In this document: positions 44,593-58,570 of the stretch, one piece after another | How the letters are laid out: each line of letters begins with the position of its first letter | Position numbering within the stretch: position 1 is the stretch's first letter | NCBI GenBank assembly: GCA_028015205.1 | Contig: CM051517.1 | Location: 58,093,455-58,157,454, forward strand | Direction of reading: 5' to 3' | DNA: 64,000 nt | From: Mytilisepta virgata | Lineage: Eukaryota; Mollusca; Bivalvia; Mytilida; Mytilidae | Notes under the pieces: model-generated | Told to the model about the DNA's origin: nothing | What the model saw: the letters and a program-made list of their open reading frames with translations, nothing else | Databases searched by the model: none | Made by a program: the position numbers and the translations under genes

Positions 44593-47500
44593 TTCAATAT
44601 ACGAAAAATAACGTAGAGAAAATAGAAAATAATGAATAATATAACATTTTTATATTTTTTTAATTTATTTACTTATTTATTTTTATTTAATTTTTTTTTT
44701 AATTTATATAAATGTTTAATTTACTAATTAATTTATTTCTTACATTTTTTTCTTTGCTCAGCAGAAAAAATGTACAAAGTGCCTTGTTTTTTTTATTCGT
44801 TTGGAAAAAGACCTTTGTAACTTCGTTTGTGTTCGTACTAGAAACCACCTTTGGCATTTTTATGTTTGAAATTATACATTTATAGGATTAATGGTTAAGC
44901 AGTATTTTTTCTAGTAGGGATTTGATTCAATTGCTCTACAGTCATAATTGTATCTCAAATCAGCGATATGTAATTAAAAAGAATATTTTTTTCATTCAGT
45001 AATATTGTTACTGGTTTCAATTCAATTAATCAATTATTTTATTAAATTTTCCAGTAATTCTAAAACTTAATGCCATCCTTTACACACTTAAATTTAAAAG
45101 TGCATTTTCGATTAAATTGTACTTTTATAGAACTCTGTGTGGAAAAAAAAATTCAGAACATTTTTGTGAAATTGTCTTTTCAGTTAGGAACATGATATAT
45201 ATATAGTAGTTTGTGTTTTCCATATAATGTAAAATTCATTAGCAGCAGAAGCATCAGCCTCGGCTTTTTCACCTGGGTTGACAATAATATGGAGGTAAAA
45301 TCCTCACTATTTCTTCAGGTTTTCCGGCATCATGTCGAAACCCCATATGTCAAAAATTCCATGTGATCAAAAGTAGAAATGATTCACTTATAAAACAATC
45401 AACGATAAACAAACGGAGTGCAGAAAATTTCATAAAAATCTTATACAGTAAAATTGGGTTTAATCCCGCAGGGGTGTTTTTTAAGACATTTGATCATTGG
45501 TCAAAATTCAATCTCTCGTCAAATGTATTTGAAATCAATTTGCAATATAATTTAACGATACTCAAAGGTTTAATCACTTACGACCTCCAAACTGATTGAA
45601 TTTTAGACTATATCTTTCAAAAAAACAAATTCAAAATAATACAATATTATCCTAGCAAGCAAATAACAAGACCAGATTGACTTAGAAACAACATTTTGCT
45701 GTGATTTTGCCTGTCTTTCAAAACTGTGTGAAAATTTCGAGATCATAAACATAAAGTGTATATATCCTGGATATATGTACCATAAAATTACACCAGAAAC
45801 CAAATTCTCCTCAGCGATGCTCATAGTCAAATTAAAAAAAAAATTGCAATCAAAAATTTCAAAAATTAGAAAATGTGAAAATCACTGAGGAAATATTCCC
45901 ACTACTGGCTCGCTTCATATATTGAAGGAGGAAGAATTCAAAATTTCCATTTTTAAATAGGAAATTGAAGGTAGGTAATTTCGAGCCTTCAGTTGAAATT
46001 ACTTCCTGTGACGTCATTTCGGTGAGGTGAATTTCGTTTCGCTCTTTAACTCTCCACAACATATACGACATTGCCTGCCCTTACATACTACTAATATCCA
46101 TATTTTATTGGATGTTCGTGCTTGGTATATGACGACGGAACTTAACAGTGAGGAAAATGTAAAGTTTCAAGACCAGTAGTTTAAAATTCTTGGTGTTTTC
46201 TATCATATCGAATACTAAAGACATTTCTCTAATTCTGTTAGCATTTATACATCTCTTGACCCGTTTGATAAATTCCGATATCACCACACGTTGGATAAAT
46301 ACGGCTTGTGAAATTTCCCGCCAAAAAATGTTCGGTAAACCTCTCGGAGTTTTACATTGTAATTGTCATTAGAGAATAAGCCTCGCAGTTTAAAAATGAA
46401 AATTTAATTATCTCGAGTTGATAAATTCATAATCAACTGGTCATCGTTATTCCAGAAATTATCTTTTATTCATTTGACATAGGTAGAAAGAACATGTATC
46501 CAGTTTGACTTAAACAAGCCGCTTTATGTTAATCTGTCTAAATTCCTTTAGTTGCTGGGATTTTTTTTTCTAATCTCTCTCTATGTATATATATTTAAAA
46601 AAAAAGCAAAATGTATTCTCCCATAACGTTTCATTCATTATTTGCAACAATGTCACTGAGCTGATAACCTTCTCTAAAAATAATTTTCTTTAAGAATTTT
46701 AAGTATCAACGTATGATTAACTTTGCTTTATGTCCCATTAAATTTGTAAGATAGAGATACACAACCCTAATATAAAAAAAGCCATTAATTGATTTTTAAT
46801 ATAAAGTTAACATGTTGCCTAATTTCCTTTAAAATCTTTTTTTTTCAAATTCAATTCAGCTTTAATTATTTCTATTCTATGTTCAGTAATCCTACAAAAA
46901 TGTTAAAGTTGACGGTTTTGGACAAATAAAGTATTCTCCTTGTACGTAATTAACTGAAATGTTACTTCCATTACTAAAGAAATTCTTAATCGTAGGTTTA
47001 ATTACCTCAAGGCATAAACGTAAAGAACATCGAATGTAAAATGTTAAGACCGAGTGAATGATTCTCGCTCGTTTTCACTGGAAGCTACTAGTGTGTATTT
47101 AACATAAGGTTACATCAGCCGGCAACTGATATCTTGAAGAAAATCTCGGAAATTTACTACAATTCTGTGCATGTATAATACATGTTAACATGGTTCAACT
47201 ACATTTGGAAAACACAACTTGCACATATTTTGCGACGTCACATTTTTGACGCCAAAACATTAAGGAACTACACATAAAAATATTTTAAAAAATCGCTCAT
47301 ATGAAATATTTGAGGCATATCAGTGAGTGGGAAAAGAGTAATTCATTTCGAATATGGGAACCAAAAGGTAGTTTAATAATTTTTACTTTCATTTTAAAGG
47401 AACATTTGAGATATACCAGGAAAAAAAAAACACTTGCAGTGAAAAAAAAAGACCCACAATAGTTCCCCATACCTGTAGTTTGAAAACTTTGGTTCTGATA

Positions 47501-47757
47501 CACGAAGTAATATTATTTCAATCTGTGGTTTGATGGTACCTTTCATAAACGTTAATTGTTATCAAATGTTTTGTTGAAAGCTAGACGAGTATATGTATAA
47601 TTTTAAACCATTGGAAGATATATAGAACCCATTCAGTATAGAACAGCATAACATTCTTTTGTAAAATGAGTCGACAGCGCCACAGAAGGACTAGGGAGTT
47701 TTATAAAATCCAGTAAGATCCGATTTTCAATCCAAAACCCAATTCAAAAGAAACGAC
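44593..47757. other. AT-rich intergenic sequence
   Basis: No gene. 47111-47260 (aaatctcggaaatttactac ... gcgacgtcacatttt) resembles 63200-63330, a dispersed repeat of unknown class. Confidence 0.45.
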
Positions 47758-48077
47758 CTAATATAAGTGCGATTTTAGTATGTTAAACAAGAAACTCCAT
47801 CAGTTTTATGTAAAATTAATTACAATTTCGTGACCACTAAGTAGCAGAAACTTCAATACACCAACAGAGATACGAAATGTACCTACTGTCGGGATGAAAA
47901 AAAGTTTTGATAAGCCCTGCTTCTCGCAAAAACGGCTGTATTGTGTTAGACTCCTAGCAAGTCGAAGATTCCTTTCTAGATTTCAAGATAGAATAGACAA
48001 AGGTGTCGTCACTGGGGCGTTATTAGTCATAACAAAGAATGTGGTATTGGATTGATATAGTTATTTATTAATATTTA

Positions 48078-48427
48078 AGGATTGTTTTAATTTTGGAACA
48101 GGTTATACGATAAAACTGTCCCTGGTACAACCTACTTTGAAACAGTTTACGCTTTGTGTTGGTTTATGGTTAAGCGTAATTGACTGACCATAGTAGGTTA
48201 TGTATGTTTCGGCGTTTAATATGTCGTCCATTTCGCTGAACTAGTATGCATTATTGTTTAGGAGCCACCTGAAGCCCGCCTCCGGTGTGAGATTTTTTCG
48301 CTACGTTGAAGACCCATTGGTAGCCTTGAGATGTTTTCTGTTAGTTGGTCGGATTGTTGTGTCTTTTACACATTCCCGGTTTCCATTCTCTATTCTATAA
48401 CCTGTTCCAAAATCGAAAAAAAATCCT
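48078..48427. mobile_element. TIR element (MITE-like), copy in tandem unit 1
   Basis: Inverted ends of about 30 bp: AGGATTGTTTTAATTTTGG... with AACAGGTTATA, against TATAACCTGTT-CCAAAATCG-AAAAAAAATCCT. Interior includes cctccggtgtgagatttttt and 'acccattggtagccttgag'. 350 bp, no ORF. Confidence 0.7.
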
Positions 48428-48933
48428 CATAATTTAACTTTCAATAATTTTCGGATCCAAAATTGCAGGTATAACATATTTAGCTCAGGAATATTTTTAA
48501 AATCTTTGACTGCGGAGTAATACGTTGGTGACATCACAGTACCCAAAGTAGATTATTCAATATATTCTTAGTTGCTAAACCTTTAACAACCAATCAAATT
48601 GTTTGTTACAAATCAAATATAAGTGCGATTTTAGTATGTTAAACAAGAAACTCCATCAGTTTTATGTAAAATTAATTACAATTTCGTGACCACTAAGTAG
48701 CAGAAACTTCAATACACCAACAGAGATACGAAATGTACCTACTGCCGGGATGAAAAAAAGTTTTGATAAGCCCTGCTTCTCGCAAAAACGGCTGTACTGT
48801 GTTAGACTCCTAGCAAGTTGAAGATTCCTTTCTAGATTTCAAGATAGAATAGACAAAGGTGTCGTCACTGGGGCGTTATTAGTCATAACAAAGAATGTGG
48901 TATGGGATTGATATAGTTATTTATTAATATTTA

Positions 48934-49277
48934 AGGATTGTTTTAATTTTGGAACAGGTTATACGATAAAAATGTCTCTGGTACAACCTACTTTGAAACA
49001 GTTTACGCTTTGTGTTGGTTTATGGTTAAGCGCAATTGACTGACCATAGTAGGTTATGTATGTTTCGGCGTTTAATGTGTCGTCCATTTCACTGAACTAG
49101 TATGCATTATTGTTTAGGAGCCACCTAAGCCCGCCTCCGGTGTGAGATTTTCTCGCTACGTTGGAGACCCATTGGTAGCCTTGAGCTGTTTTCTGTTCTT
49201 TGGTCGGGTTGTTGTCTGACACATTCCCCGTTTCCATTCTCTATTCTATAACCTGTTCCAAAATTGAAAAGAATCCT
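48934..49277. mobile_element. TIR element (MITE-like), copy in tandem unit 2
   Basis: Same element as 48078-48427 with small indels; same ends, so it was copied with the tandem unit and not inserted again. Confidence 0.7.
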
Positions 49278-49489
49278 CATAATTTAACTTTCAATAATTT
49301 TCAGATCCAAAATTGCAGGTATAACTTATTTAGCTCAGGAATATTTTAAAAATCTTTGACTGCGGAGTAATACGTTGGTGACATCACAGTACCCAAAGTA
49401 GATTATTCAATATATTCTTAGTTGCTAAACCTTTAACAACCAATCGAATTGTTTGTTACAATTCAAATTAAATTATTTATAGTATACCT

Positions 49490-49605
49490 AATCTTGAAAT
49501 GCGAATAGCTAAAAATCTACAACGAGTTACCGAACAACACATTAATTCATGGGTGAATTATTAGTGTTTTTCGGTCAAGAGTTGTAGATCTTGGTATTTT
49601 TGTAT
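49490..49605. mobile_element. palindromic MITE, copy 2
   Basis: aatcttgaaatgcgaatagc ... gttaccgaacaacacattaa ... gtgaattattagtgtttttcgg ... gatcttggtattttt: reverse-complement relative of 32216-32353, including the outer flank attatttatagtata. Right end worn. Confidence 0.6.
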
Positions 49606-51261
49606 AGCACCATCCTTGTCGACGGCTATTGTTACTAGAGTGAAATATGACTTTCGATTTCACTGGGTGAATAATCGGATTTGATTTCACTCGGAAATCC
49701 CGGTATCACTCAATGTAATAATAAGTTTTAACTAAATTACTTTCTTAATATTTTTATAAAAAGCTTTTTTTCAGACGTGATAGAGTTGTCAGGTTAATTT
49801 CCGGATAACAGTATCGTGTTAAAATAACATAACCTCATTTTTTTTTAATATCACAAACTGCATCATTTGTTTCAGTTAGGTTAATTCATTAAATGTTGGA
49901 GTTAGACACATAGACAGGATAGAGTTGTCTGGAATTGAATTTCCGGATAAATGTATCGTGTTAAAATAACATTCAGCAAATTTTTTTGATATGACAAACT
50001 CGATTTATTTCAGTAAAGTTAATTCGTACTTCAATGGGTTATCTTTTTGGTTTAAACAATATTTATTAAACTAATCAATTTCAATTGCAAAACTATAATA
50101 CAATAAATACTATAGGATTCAGAAACAAGCAAAGTTGCTTTTATAAATCTGTCTCCTAATCATTTAAAAAAGAACACTATCCTGACACTCTGGAGTATAA
50201 GACATACAATAAAGGGCAATAATGTGCGATTCCCAACCAGGTGACCGCTTGATAAAACTGCAGATATCGGTTGCTTTTCACAATTTGAAGACACAATTCG
50301 TATACAATTTTATTTGATAAATATATTGACATTGTGTGTCTATTGTCATGACTGTAACTACTCCAATAGCAATATCTTTACACGAATATTGATTCTTACT
50401 GCATGGTGTAACATTTATGATTTACGAAGATTTTGGTACAATGTATGTTTATTTTCAGTCAAATTATTGTTGGAACACATGTTTCAGAGTCTTTGCGTAG
50501 ATATATTTGTTTCTGTTTTTCTATGATCCGTAATTATACGTAACATTGCCGGACTGAAAAAATATTCTTTAGAGAAAATTATGAAAAATTGCTAATGATG
50601 TTTAATGGTGACACGGACAGTGATAACTTTAGTTTTCTTCATTGTTTCGGTGACTTAAGGGTATAATAATAAAATAAGGGTTATTAAATCCCACTTATTA
50701 AATTGCCCTTTTTAACAAAGCTAAATTTCAATCTCCTGGTATTTGCCTGCTGAATTTACACTTTTCAGTCATTTTATATAATTTTTCCTTCACTTTAAAA
50801 CTATAAAAATTCAATCTGTTACACAGAAACTTAATATATGAAAATTACGTAATGTGTAATTTGCCAGCATCATTAAGACATAAATTCAGGATTTCGAAAA
50901 CATGCTTTCAATCTTTCGGAAAGAGATTATGGTCATTTCCTTCCAACTAAAAGCTTGCTTTAACAAAAACAAAAAAAAAAAAAAATAAAATAAAAAAATA
51001 AAAAATAAAAAATAAAAAAAATAAAAAATAAAAAAATAAAAAAATAAAAAAAAGAACCTGCACAATACCGGCATACCCCTAATCAGAAAAGAACAAATAT
51101 TCATAAAATACTTTTGTTTGAAACAGAATCTGTGACCCATCCCTGCTAGAAGGTATTGATTTCCGTAACTGAGATTCTGTATAAGTCATTTGCAACAAGT
51201 TGTCAGACTGAAATTATGAATGGCCTTTCTGTTATATTGAAAATTTACATAAACAGAAAGT
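49606..51261. other. AT-rich intergenic sequence
   Basis: Contains the direct repeat 'gatagagttgtc-gg-ttaatttccggataa(c/a)agtatcgtgtt' at about 49780 and 49919 and an (A4-6T)n microsatellite at 50966-51053. No gene; the - strand ORF across the microsatellite is an artefact. Confidence 0.5.
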
Positions 51262-51267
51262 AGTAGA

Positions 51268-51450
51268 AGGGCCACTTTCCTATGTATTTGTTTCAGTCAT
51301 AACCATTGATTTTTAAATCTTAAATATTTTCCTTCTTTTATGATAAACGATTGTATGCAATACTTTCATGTTAACGAACAGAAAGTTTAGGCTTAATCAT
51401 TAATAAGTTCAAGTATCTACCATCACAAGTCGTGTACATAGGCGACTTGG
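51268..51450 (+). repeat. dispersed repeat, copy 1
   Basis: gggccacttt-cc-tg-atttgtttca-tcataac-attgattttt and following bases match 61738-61930 with many substitutions. Class unknown. Confidence 0.6.
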
Positions 51451-51461
51451 GCCAGTTTTGT

Positions 51462-51969
51462 CACAGGTACTTGAGGACAGGGCCCTAAATGGTACCACCA
51501 TGCCCCCTCGAAACAATAAATATTACAATTTCAACCTTTTAGAATCATTTTCGCAATATATGCACCAATATATAATATTTTGTTTAATAATATTTTGTTT
51601 TATTATTTGAGCCTCGACTGTAATATACAGGTCGACTGATGAATTATTTACGAGAAGGTGGACCACTTCTGTATACAATTTTTCCTCTTGATACCCGTTT
51701 AATCCGTCCACTCAACCTAAATCAACGGGAGACGGATTACACCGACATATTCGTGGTATTTTGGTACAGGAAGGTAGCTCAACCTTACAAACGCGGGTAA
51801 TCTGAGAAGTTCCGATTTCCATGTGCTTAATGTAGAGGTAAAAGAAGTACAAAATGATAAAATTTCGTGAGTTCTTTGCGGAAATGATTTAAAAACATTG
51901 ATATTGTAATATTTATTGTTTGGAGGGGCATGGGGGTACCGTTTAGGGTCTTGTTCTCAAGTACCTGTG
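51462..51969. mobile_element. 508-bp TIR element with ~68-bp inverted repeats
   Basis: Left end cacaggtacttgaggacagg-gccctaaatggtaccaccatg-ccccctcg-aaacaataaatattac and the right end (51902-51969) are reverse complements with about 10 mismatches. No ORF. Target duplication not evident. Confidence 0.75.
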
Positions 51970-54740
51970 GCCAATATCTCAACTAGCAGATTGGAGTTTA
52001 ATTCCATGTCCAAATTAAAGTTGTGGTATTATATGGAGCAAAAGTTTGTGTTATAACAGTATTTGGTATGTTGAAGGTGTTCGTTCTCAAAATTCAACTG
52101 AACGAAGTGTTTCAATTATTTCCTTCAAGGTCATAATGTATTTTAATTTATTTTTAGAAATAGAATATTTTCCATACAATTTTACTAGAAAATAAGAGTA
52201 AATTGATGAATAGTGTACCGAGATTTACTACTCTGAATTTGACACAATTCAATGTTATTCATTAAGTTGTTCTTTGCACAACCTGAAAGTTCATTGGTTA
52301 AAAAACATGTCTTTAGATAATCTGGTACAATAAGTGGTAATGGTGACAATGCGAATTTGGTTTTAAATAAACATCTATGTCAGAGTTATGTTAAGTCTTT
52401 GTAATATTATCAGTCGAGAAATTCTATGGTCGTCATCACAATTTTGATTGTTGATTCAGACTTTTCTGACTTGATTATTCATTGATTTGTTGCAGAAATT
52501 ACCAGTTTTTCGCAAAATTCAAAAATAATTGAAGTACTAAGGGTTCATTCCTTGTATTGCACTTGCATCTCCTTAACTGAAATATGGCTTCCTATTTCGG
52601 TATTTTTGGTTATGAGTACTTCTTGTTTAAATAGGTTTGGTTTTTTGTCTTCCAATTGTTTCCGTTTTAATCTGCTGATGAGAGATAACTCCTTGAAATG
52701 CGTCGTATATAAATTCACTATATCTAATATTAATATCTTTGAATTGTTATTTTGTAATATGATCAGTCGAGAAATTCTATGGTCGTCATCACAATTTGAT
52801 TGCTTGCTGATTCATTAAAGGAGATATCCTCGCTTAGGTTTCTTTTCAAAATGGAACTGCCACATACTGGTTTTACTTTTGACGACATTATGCGACATAG
52901 CAATGTTGTAGGTGTCGTAACCACTAGTAAGGTTTCTATGTTATACGCAGTTAGTGATGGGTTCAGTTCTAGAAATGACTAACCCAAAGGGCTCCCAGAT
53001 TTTCATGACGATTGATTTTTGTTCTAATGGCCAATTTGTCTTTACCAAATATGAACATTTTGTGTCGTTTGTGTGTACGCGTTTTTTTTTTAATAATGTT
53101 TAGTATATTTGTTTCGGCTTTGTTGTTCTATCTCGGTCTTTTCTCTTTATTATATAGTTTTTGTATTCTTTTGCCGACATTTATGAAGAGACTATTTATG
53201 AATATATTTATAAACCGACCTTAGGGCGACATTAGATTACATGAATTTGTACACCAACTTTAGGTACGTGTATTTGTACACCAACTTTAGGTACATGTAC
53301 GTACCATTCCATTCAGTATATTTTTGTGTTGATATATCTTATTCTTTATTATTCGAATTCCTAAGTTCATGCCATATTTTACCGAGACCTGAAAAAATTA
53401 ATTCACCCTGTCAATAGACACTTGTTTTGTGAAATCTAACAATATTATTTCTAGCTCTTTTGTAACAAAAGCTTAATTAAATTCAACAGCTTTTTTTTAA
53501 AGTTAACGTTTATCATCCAAATGATTGTCTTTGAAAACTAAGAGCAACAATTTTCTGAAAGTGATTTTTTATTTTTACGACTGCCGGCTTGAAAAATGAG
53601 TATAGTTAATTATCTGTTCAAGAAATTACGTTAAGAAATAATGATATTATTTAGCTATTCTATGGATAATTTCAGAACTTTATTGATATAATTGAAGTTT
53701 CCACTCACGCTTCCGTTGATATAAGTGTACTTGCCGCCTCTATCAAGATCTGTCCTCTGTCATTTGCTGTTCCCTTTTATGGAAGTTGTTTATCAGGCAG
53801 ACAAAATTTACAACAATCCAACACTACTTGTACAAGAATTTCAATCTTTCTAAACGTTAAGTCTAAAAAAAAATGTAACCTTTTATCGAATGATGTTCTC
53901 ATATACAAATTTCATGCGCAGAATGTCCACTCATTTTGACAAAAAATGTCACGCAGCACTGCTTTAGCTACTCTAAGCAAGCTAGAAAACGGAAACAAAA
54001 CATGATGTAGATTCATATATTTGAACTATGACAGGACATCAAAGGAGAACCTTTTGTATGAGGGAGAAAATTTGTATGAATGTGATTTCCGATTAGAAAT
54101 TAAATTATACCAGTATATGTCTGAAACAATCCTTAGAAGAGCTAAAGAATATAATCATGTCTTTTCCCGAAATGTTGTAGAGATTAATATTAATTAATTA
54201 CATTTTAATTTTATACTTCAAGCCGGTTGTTGTAAAATAAAAAAAAAAGGCTTAAGAATTATATTTTCTTAGAATCATGTACAAAAGAATTTCCTTATAA
54301 TTTTCAATTCAAACTTAAGTGAAAAAATGTATATTGGGATACTGTCAACTCACATTTCCTGCTTTTTAAAAATGTGTGCGTGATTTAATTAAGGTTATAA
54401 TAAGAGCAGAAACATTATTTTGCAAATATAGATTTCATAAAATGTCTACCTTTTATGCCTTTGAAGGATGGACGTATCTTTTTCAAGCAACTGATGGTAA
54501 ATAACAAGTGTTTTGAAAGACGAACTGAATTTATTTAGGTCTATCATTATCCGTGCACAGCTTCGTGTTTAATGACGAGCTAATCATTTTTTTTTTTTAA
54601 ACATATCAAGTTGTCAAGGGCTTTCTATCATTATGACGAAGACAACAGCACCGACCCCATGAAGATCTCTAAATTCCAGAAAAAGGTTCAAATGGTATTA
54701 TATTGGGGTTTAAGTTTTTATAAAGAACCCATAGTAAACA
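51970..54740. other. intergenic sequence
   Basis: Holds a 50-bp direct repeat 'tcagtcgagaaattctatgg-tcgtcatcacaattt' at about 52411 and 52763 and a retroelement-tail-like stretch at 52965-53200 (gggctcccagattttcatga, ttttgccgacatttatg). The frame ending ...SMLYAVSDGFSSRND at 52982 is unassigned. Confidence 0.45.
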
Positions 54741-54754
54741 ACCGAACTAAGGCA

Positions 54755-54870
54755 GAAAATTTCACCTCGCCACCAGATGGTCTCGAACTCACGACCTCAG
54801 TGAGACACCATCATTCCTTAACACTAGGAAACATAGCTCAGAGACAGGGTTACTCCTTAAAACAAAGAAA
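54755..54870 (-). repeat. possible SINE remnant with tRNA-like box B
   Basis: On the - strand, tgaggtcgtgagttcgagac contains a good box B; a box A match is poor. The + strand ORF 54611-54901 runs through it and is likely spurious. Confidence 0.35.
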
Positions 54871-57800
54871 CTTGTCAAACCAACCAACAGTTCATAGTTA
54901 AGAAATGTTTGTTTCTGTAGTTATCCATCTAAATCTGCAGTGTTTTCACTCATAAATGTTATAGCATGTTTAAAGTAAATTTGAAACACAATATTCGAAA
55001 ACTGAGATATTTCGTATAATTATCTCAGTCTTTCTATGTTCAATAAAGCATTCTTCATCAAATTGTTCCTATTACAACCAGAAGACCTTACTGCACTTCA
55101 ATTCAGGTCGCTAAATATGAGCAAAAATATACCGAAGCAATTAGGTAGTTGGGAAATCCAACGAAAAGCAAAATTCTTAATGACTGCAACCCAGAAAACA
55201 AATGTAACTCGGTACTGCAAGGAATTGATACTTATATAGGAAATTACCCTACGCCCATTATGCCCTCACCTGGACCCGCCCCTGGCTCCGCCCTGGCTCT
55301 GAGCTGAACATCTTGTTAAATATGGCCAGACTTACGACCATTGAATTATTTAGAGTTTTTCATAAAAGATAAGTGTGATGGAAATTAATACAATGCGAGA
55401 AAAAAGAAACGCATCATACACTTCTCCACACCAGAAAAAAACGGTTAAAAGTCTCGAGTTAAAAGCACATGTAAAAAGTTTATATGGCATAATTTTTCTC
55501 AAAACTAAAGTTTCAAGAAGACTAACAACATGCTTGTTGCTTGTTATTTTTTCAAACAGATTTAAAATGAAAAGTTTCTAACAACCCAGTAGAAGCTTTT
55601 TGTATAAAAAAAAACAAAACAAAAAATACGCGCAATATTTCCCCGCCATGTTTATTTTTTTACCCATTTTCTGTAAATATCTTTTCCCCTGACACGGTGA
55701 CAATATTTTTTTTTATATTCTTAATCTGAAGAATAGGTAAGTTTCCATCTTCTGTAAAAATTTAATTATACGATTATTGGTCAAATTTTTGCGATTAGTG
55801 ATTTTGCGTACTTTGAGTCCCCAGCAAAAATGGCGGGAAGATATTAATACCACTTTATGTCCACACAATACATTTTATTTATTTCGTAGTGACATATTTT
55901 TGTTACATAAGTCATGCCGTCTTCAAAACAATCTGTGTTTGCACCCAAAAACAATTTTCAAAAAATATATGCCAAGTAATATAAGCAGTAGATTCAAAAC
56001 AAGGTAATAAAGATGACATCATAACTCTATAAACTGGTCTGTGACCCCCATATTTTTATTAGCTTAATTGAAAGATATGATACCATTAAGAATATATATA
56101 CTAGATATCGACAATTTATTATTGGTAAATCTGAATAGTATATGTCTTTAGGAAGTGGAAGCAAAGCGAAACGCGATCGGCCGCGTGGGTTTCCGACGAT
56201 GCTTTTATACAACAGTCATTAGAACTGAGGAAAGGAGACACTTAAACTGTGTTAACACATGACATGAGCCAAACTCCTTTGATCTTGCTGTTCGTATAAC
56301 TAACTTAATGCACAGGTCAGCTGTGCTATAACTTCCTAACTTATACTGCATAGTTCATATGTCATATGTGAATTAACAAACCATATATGGGAAACCCATG
56401 AAAGGTCAACTTTCAATTTTCATTTCCCTTCTTTTGTTAGAGTTAACAAGTGAATATTTCAATAAATATTTCCGGATATATAAATATCAATATAAAGAAA
56501 CCTGAAAATTTTTGCAGTAGCATTAAAAACAATAAAGTAAATTACTCTTTATAATGTCTGCGAATGACTGACAGGCGACAATTGGTAAGTGATGACAATA
56601 TCTCATACTGCCACTTTAATGTGGACCGCTAGGAATGAATGGAATGTGGTGGCATAAAATTCAGGGCAAATTTATAAAACAACAATTTTTCTACAGTTTC
56701 TTATCAACATTATTCTATCGACAATTTTATTGTCTGATGTCAAATTATTTGTACTCAAATATAAAGTTTCTTCGACTGAGCATTACCATTCTGTTCTGCA
56801 TCTTGAAATAAAAATAAACTAAAAATAAAACATACTGATCTACTCAAAGTTTTTTTGCATCTTTGAATCAACATGCAATCAATACATTGAAAATTTTAAT
56901 TATTCAGGAAATAAAAATGAATTAAAAATGAATTAATCACAATATTACTCTTCTAATTTTTTGGCAAATAGAAATAAAATATAAAACTAACAACATTTAA
57001 TTGTATAATTGTTCATAATAGTACATATTGTAAAACTAATAAAAATACAAGATTGACGAATCTGCCAAATTGTTTAATTATTAAGGACTGTAATCTTAAA
57101 AATAAATTAAATATGAAATTAACATAATAAAATAAACAAAATTTGTATTCATTATCAAAATACTGATAAAAAACACTAAATACATTCAATTCTATTCTAT
57201 TCAATATTTATTAATTCTGTTTAAATTCATACAGTATCATTTTACAAAATTACATGAGGGGAATAAAAACCTGCAAGTTGCGTTGGGAAAATTATCTGAC
57301 AGTATCCACACGAAACTTAGACTGCGCATTTTTATAGCATATCCAGAAGAGACACCCCCTTTCCTCCTCGATAAAAAAAATAAAATTTAAAATAAAAAAA
57401 AAAATCCTTATCAATCGGAAAGGAGCGTCAGATATCGTGGAGTTGCAGACACTCGACTGTCGCAGTACTGCATTTTTTTTACCACGATGAGAGGGGAGAT
57501 TTATGGATACGAAATATAACGGTCCGAGGATAGCTAATAAAAAATCTTGGTCAATACTAATATTTTTAGCAGATAGATTTTCCTAATTTGTTTCCAGGCA
57601 GGATGTTGGGTGGATAAAACACATGTCACCGTTCTTGATTTTGAGATAATTGAGTCTTAATGTTGGTAAATTTCGGATTATATAGAGAAAATTCAAATTT
57701 CTCGTACAATAAAAAACTGGCAGAAAGAATTTTTTATGAAATTGTAAAAAGAACACTTATCTGACATGCTTTCATATTCTTAAAAGAAAAATTGGGTTCA

Positions 57801-58565
57801 CAGTTTATTTTTTCTTGCTATTTCCAAAAAACTAAAATCTCCTTTACATTTCATTAGATAAATTTCCTCCAATTATCTCCCCTGGTGAGGGTTCTTTTTA
57901 GAATAAAATTTTGTCATTTTGTCAATTTTCGTATTCAAATAAACTTAAGATATAAAGTTTAAATTATATCAAATACTAGTTGCATAATATATATTTGCCC
58001 GAAAAAGACGCTAAGTGTATTAGGTATGATGTTTCAATTTTTTAACATTTAAGAAGAATATTAATGGAATTATAGATGTACGGTAAACTTATTCACACAA
58101 TTACATATTGCAGAATATTGCTTTAAGTATTTTGAAATCCAAATCAAGTTCTACATAGCTGCAATATAAAATGTTTGTATTGTGTAATTTCGTTCATATT
58201 TGATCAACCTGTATTACATAATTTCTTTCTTAGTCATGATGCAATACTTAATAGAAAGCATCAAACGAAGGATATTTTATATATAATTTCAGAATATAAA
58301 TAGGGCTATAAAAATAAACAAATACTATCAATAGCACGAGATTTTGCAATGTGAATTTGACATGCATCGATCATGAATCCTATTCATGAACATCTTTGGT
58401 TACTCAGTACAATCACGCACAATTACTTTTTGAACAGTCACATAAATTTTTTCCGTATTTGGTAACATTATCACTTGGGAATTTCCAGTATCACGCAAAC
58501 GCCATTTAATTGCCCTTTCTGTTACATTTCTTGTCACAAGGATACTGCCGATAAACTGCTTTCTG
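54871..58565. other. AT-rich intergenic sequence
   Basis: No supported gene, RNA or complete repeat on either strand; many short ORFs and homopolymer runs. Confidence 0.5.
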
Positions 58566-58570
58566 TTGTT

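Larger units (their letters stand above)
47761..49469. repeat. 856-bp tandem duplication
   Basis: Copy 1 47761-48616 and copy 2 48617-49469, about 97% alike by eye; start marker atataagtgcgattttagta at 47761 and 48617. Each unit holds one TIR element (below). Non-coding. Confidence 0.9.

Noticed and set aside
50886..51140. 84-codon Phe/Tyr-rich minus ORF
   Set aside because: Product of the (A4-6T)n microsatellite.
54611..54901. 96-codon ORF
   Set aside because: Runs through a reversed tRNA-like SINE remnant; peptide has no recognisable family.
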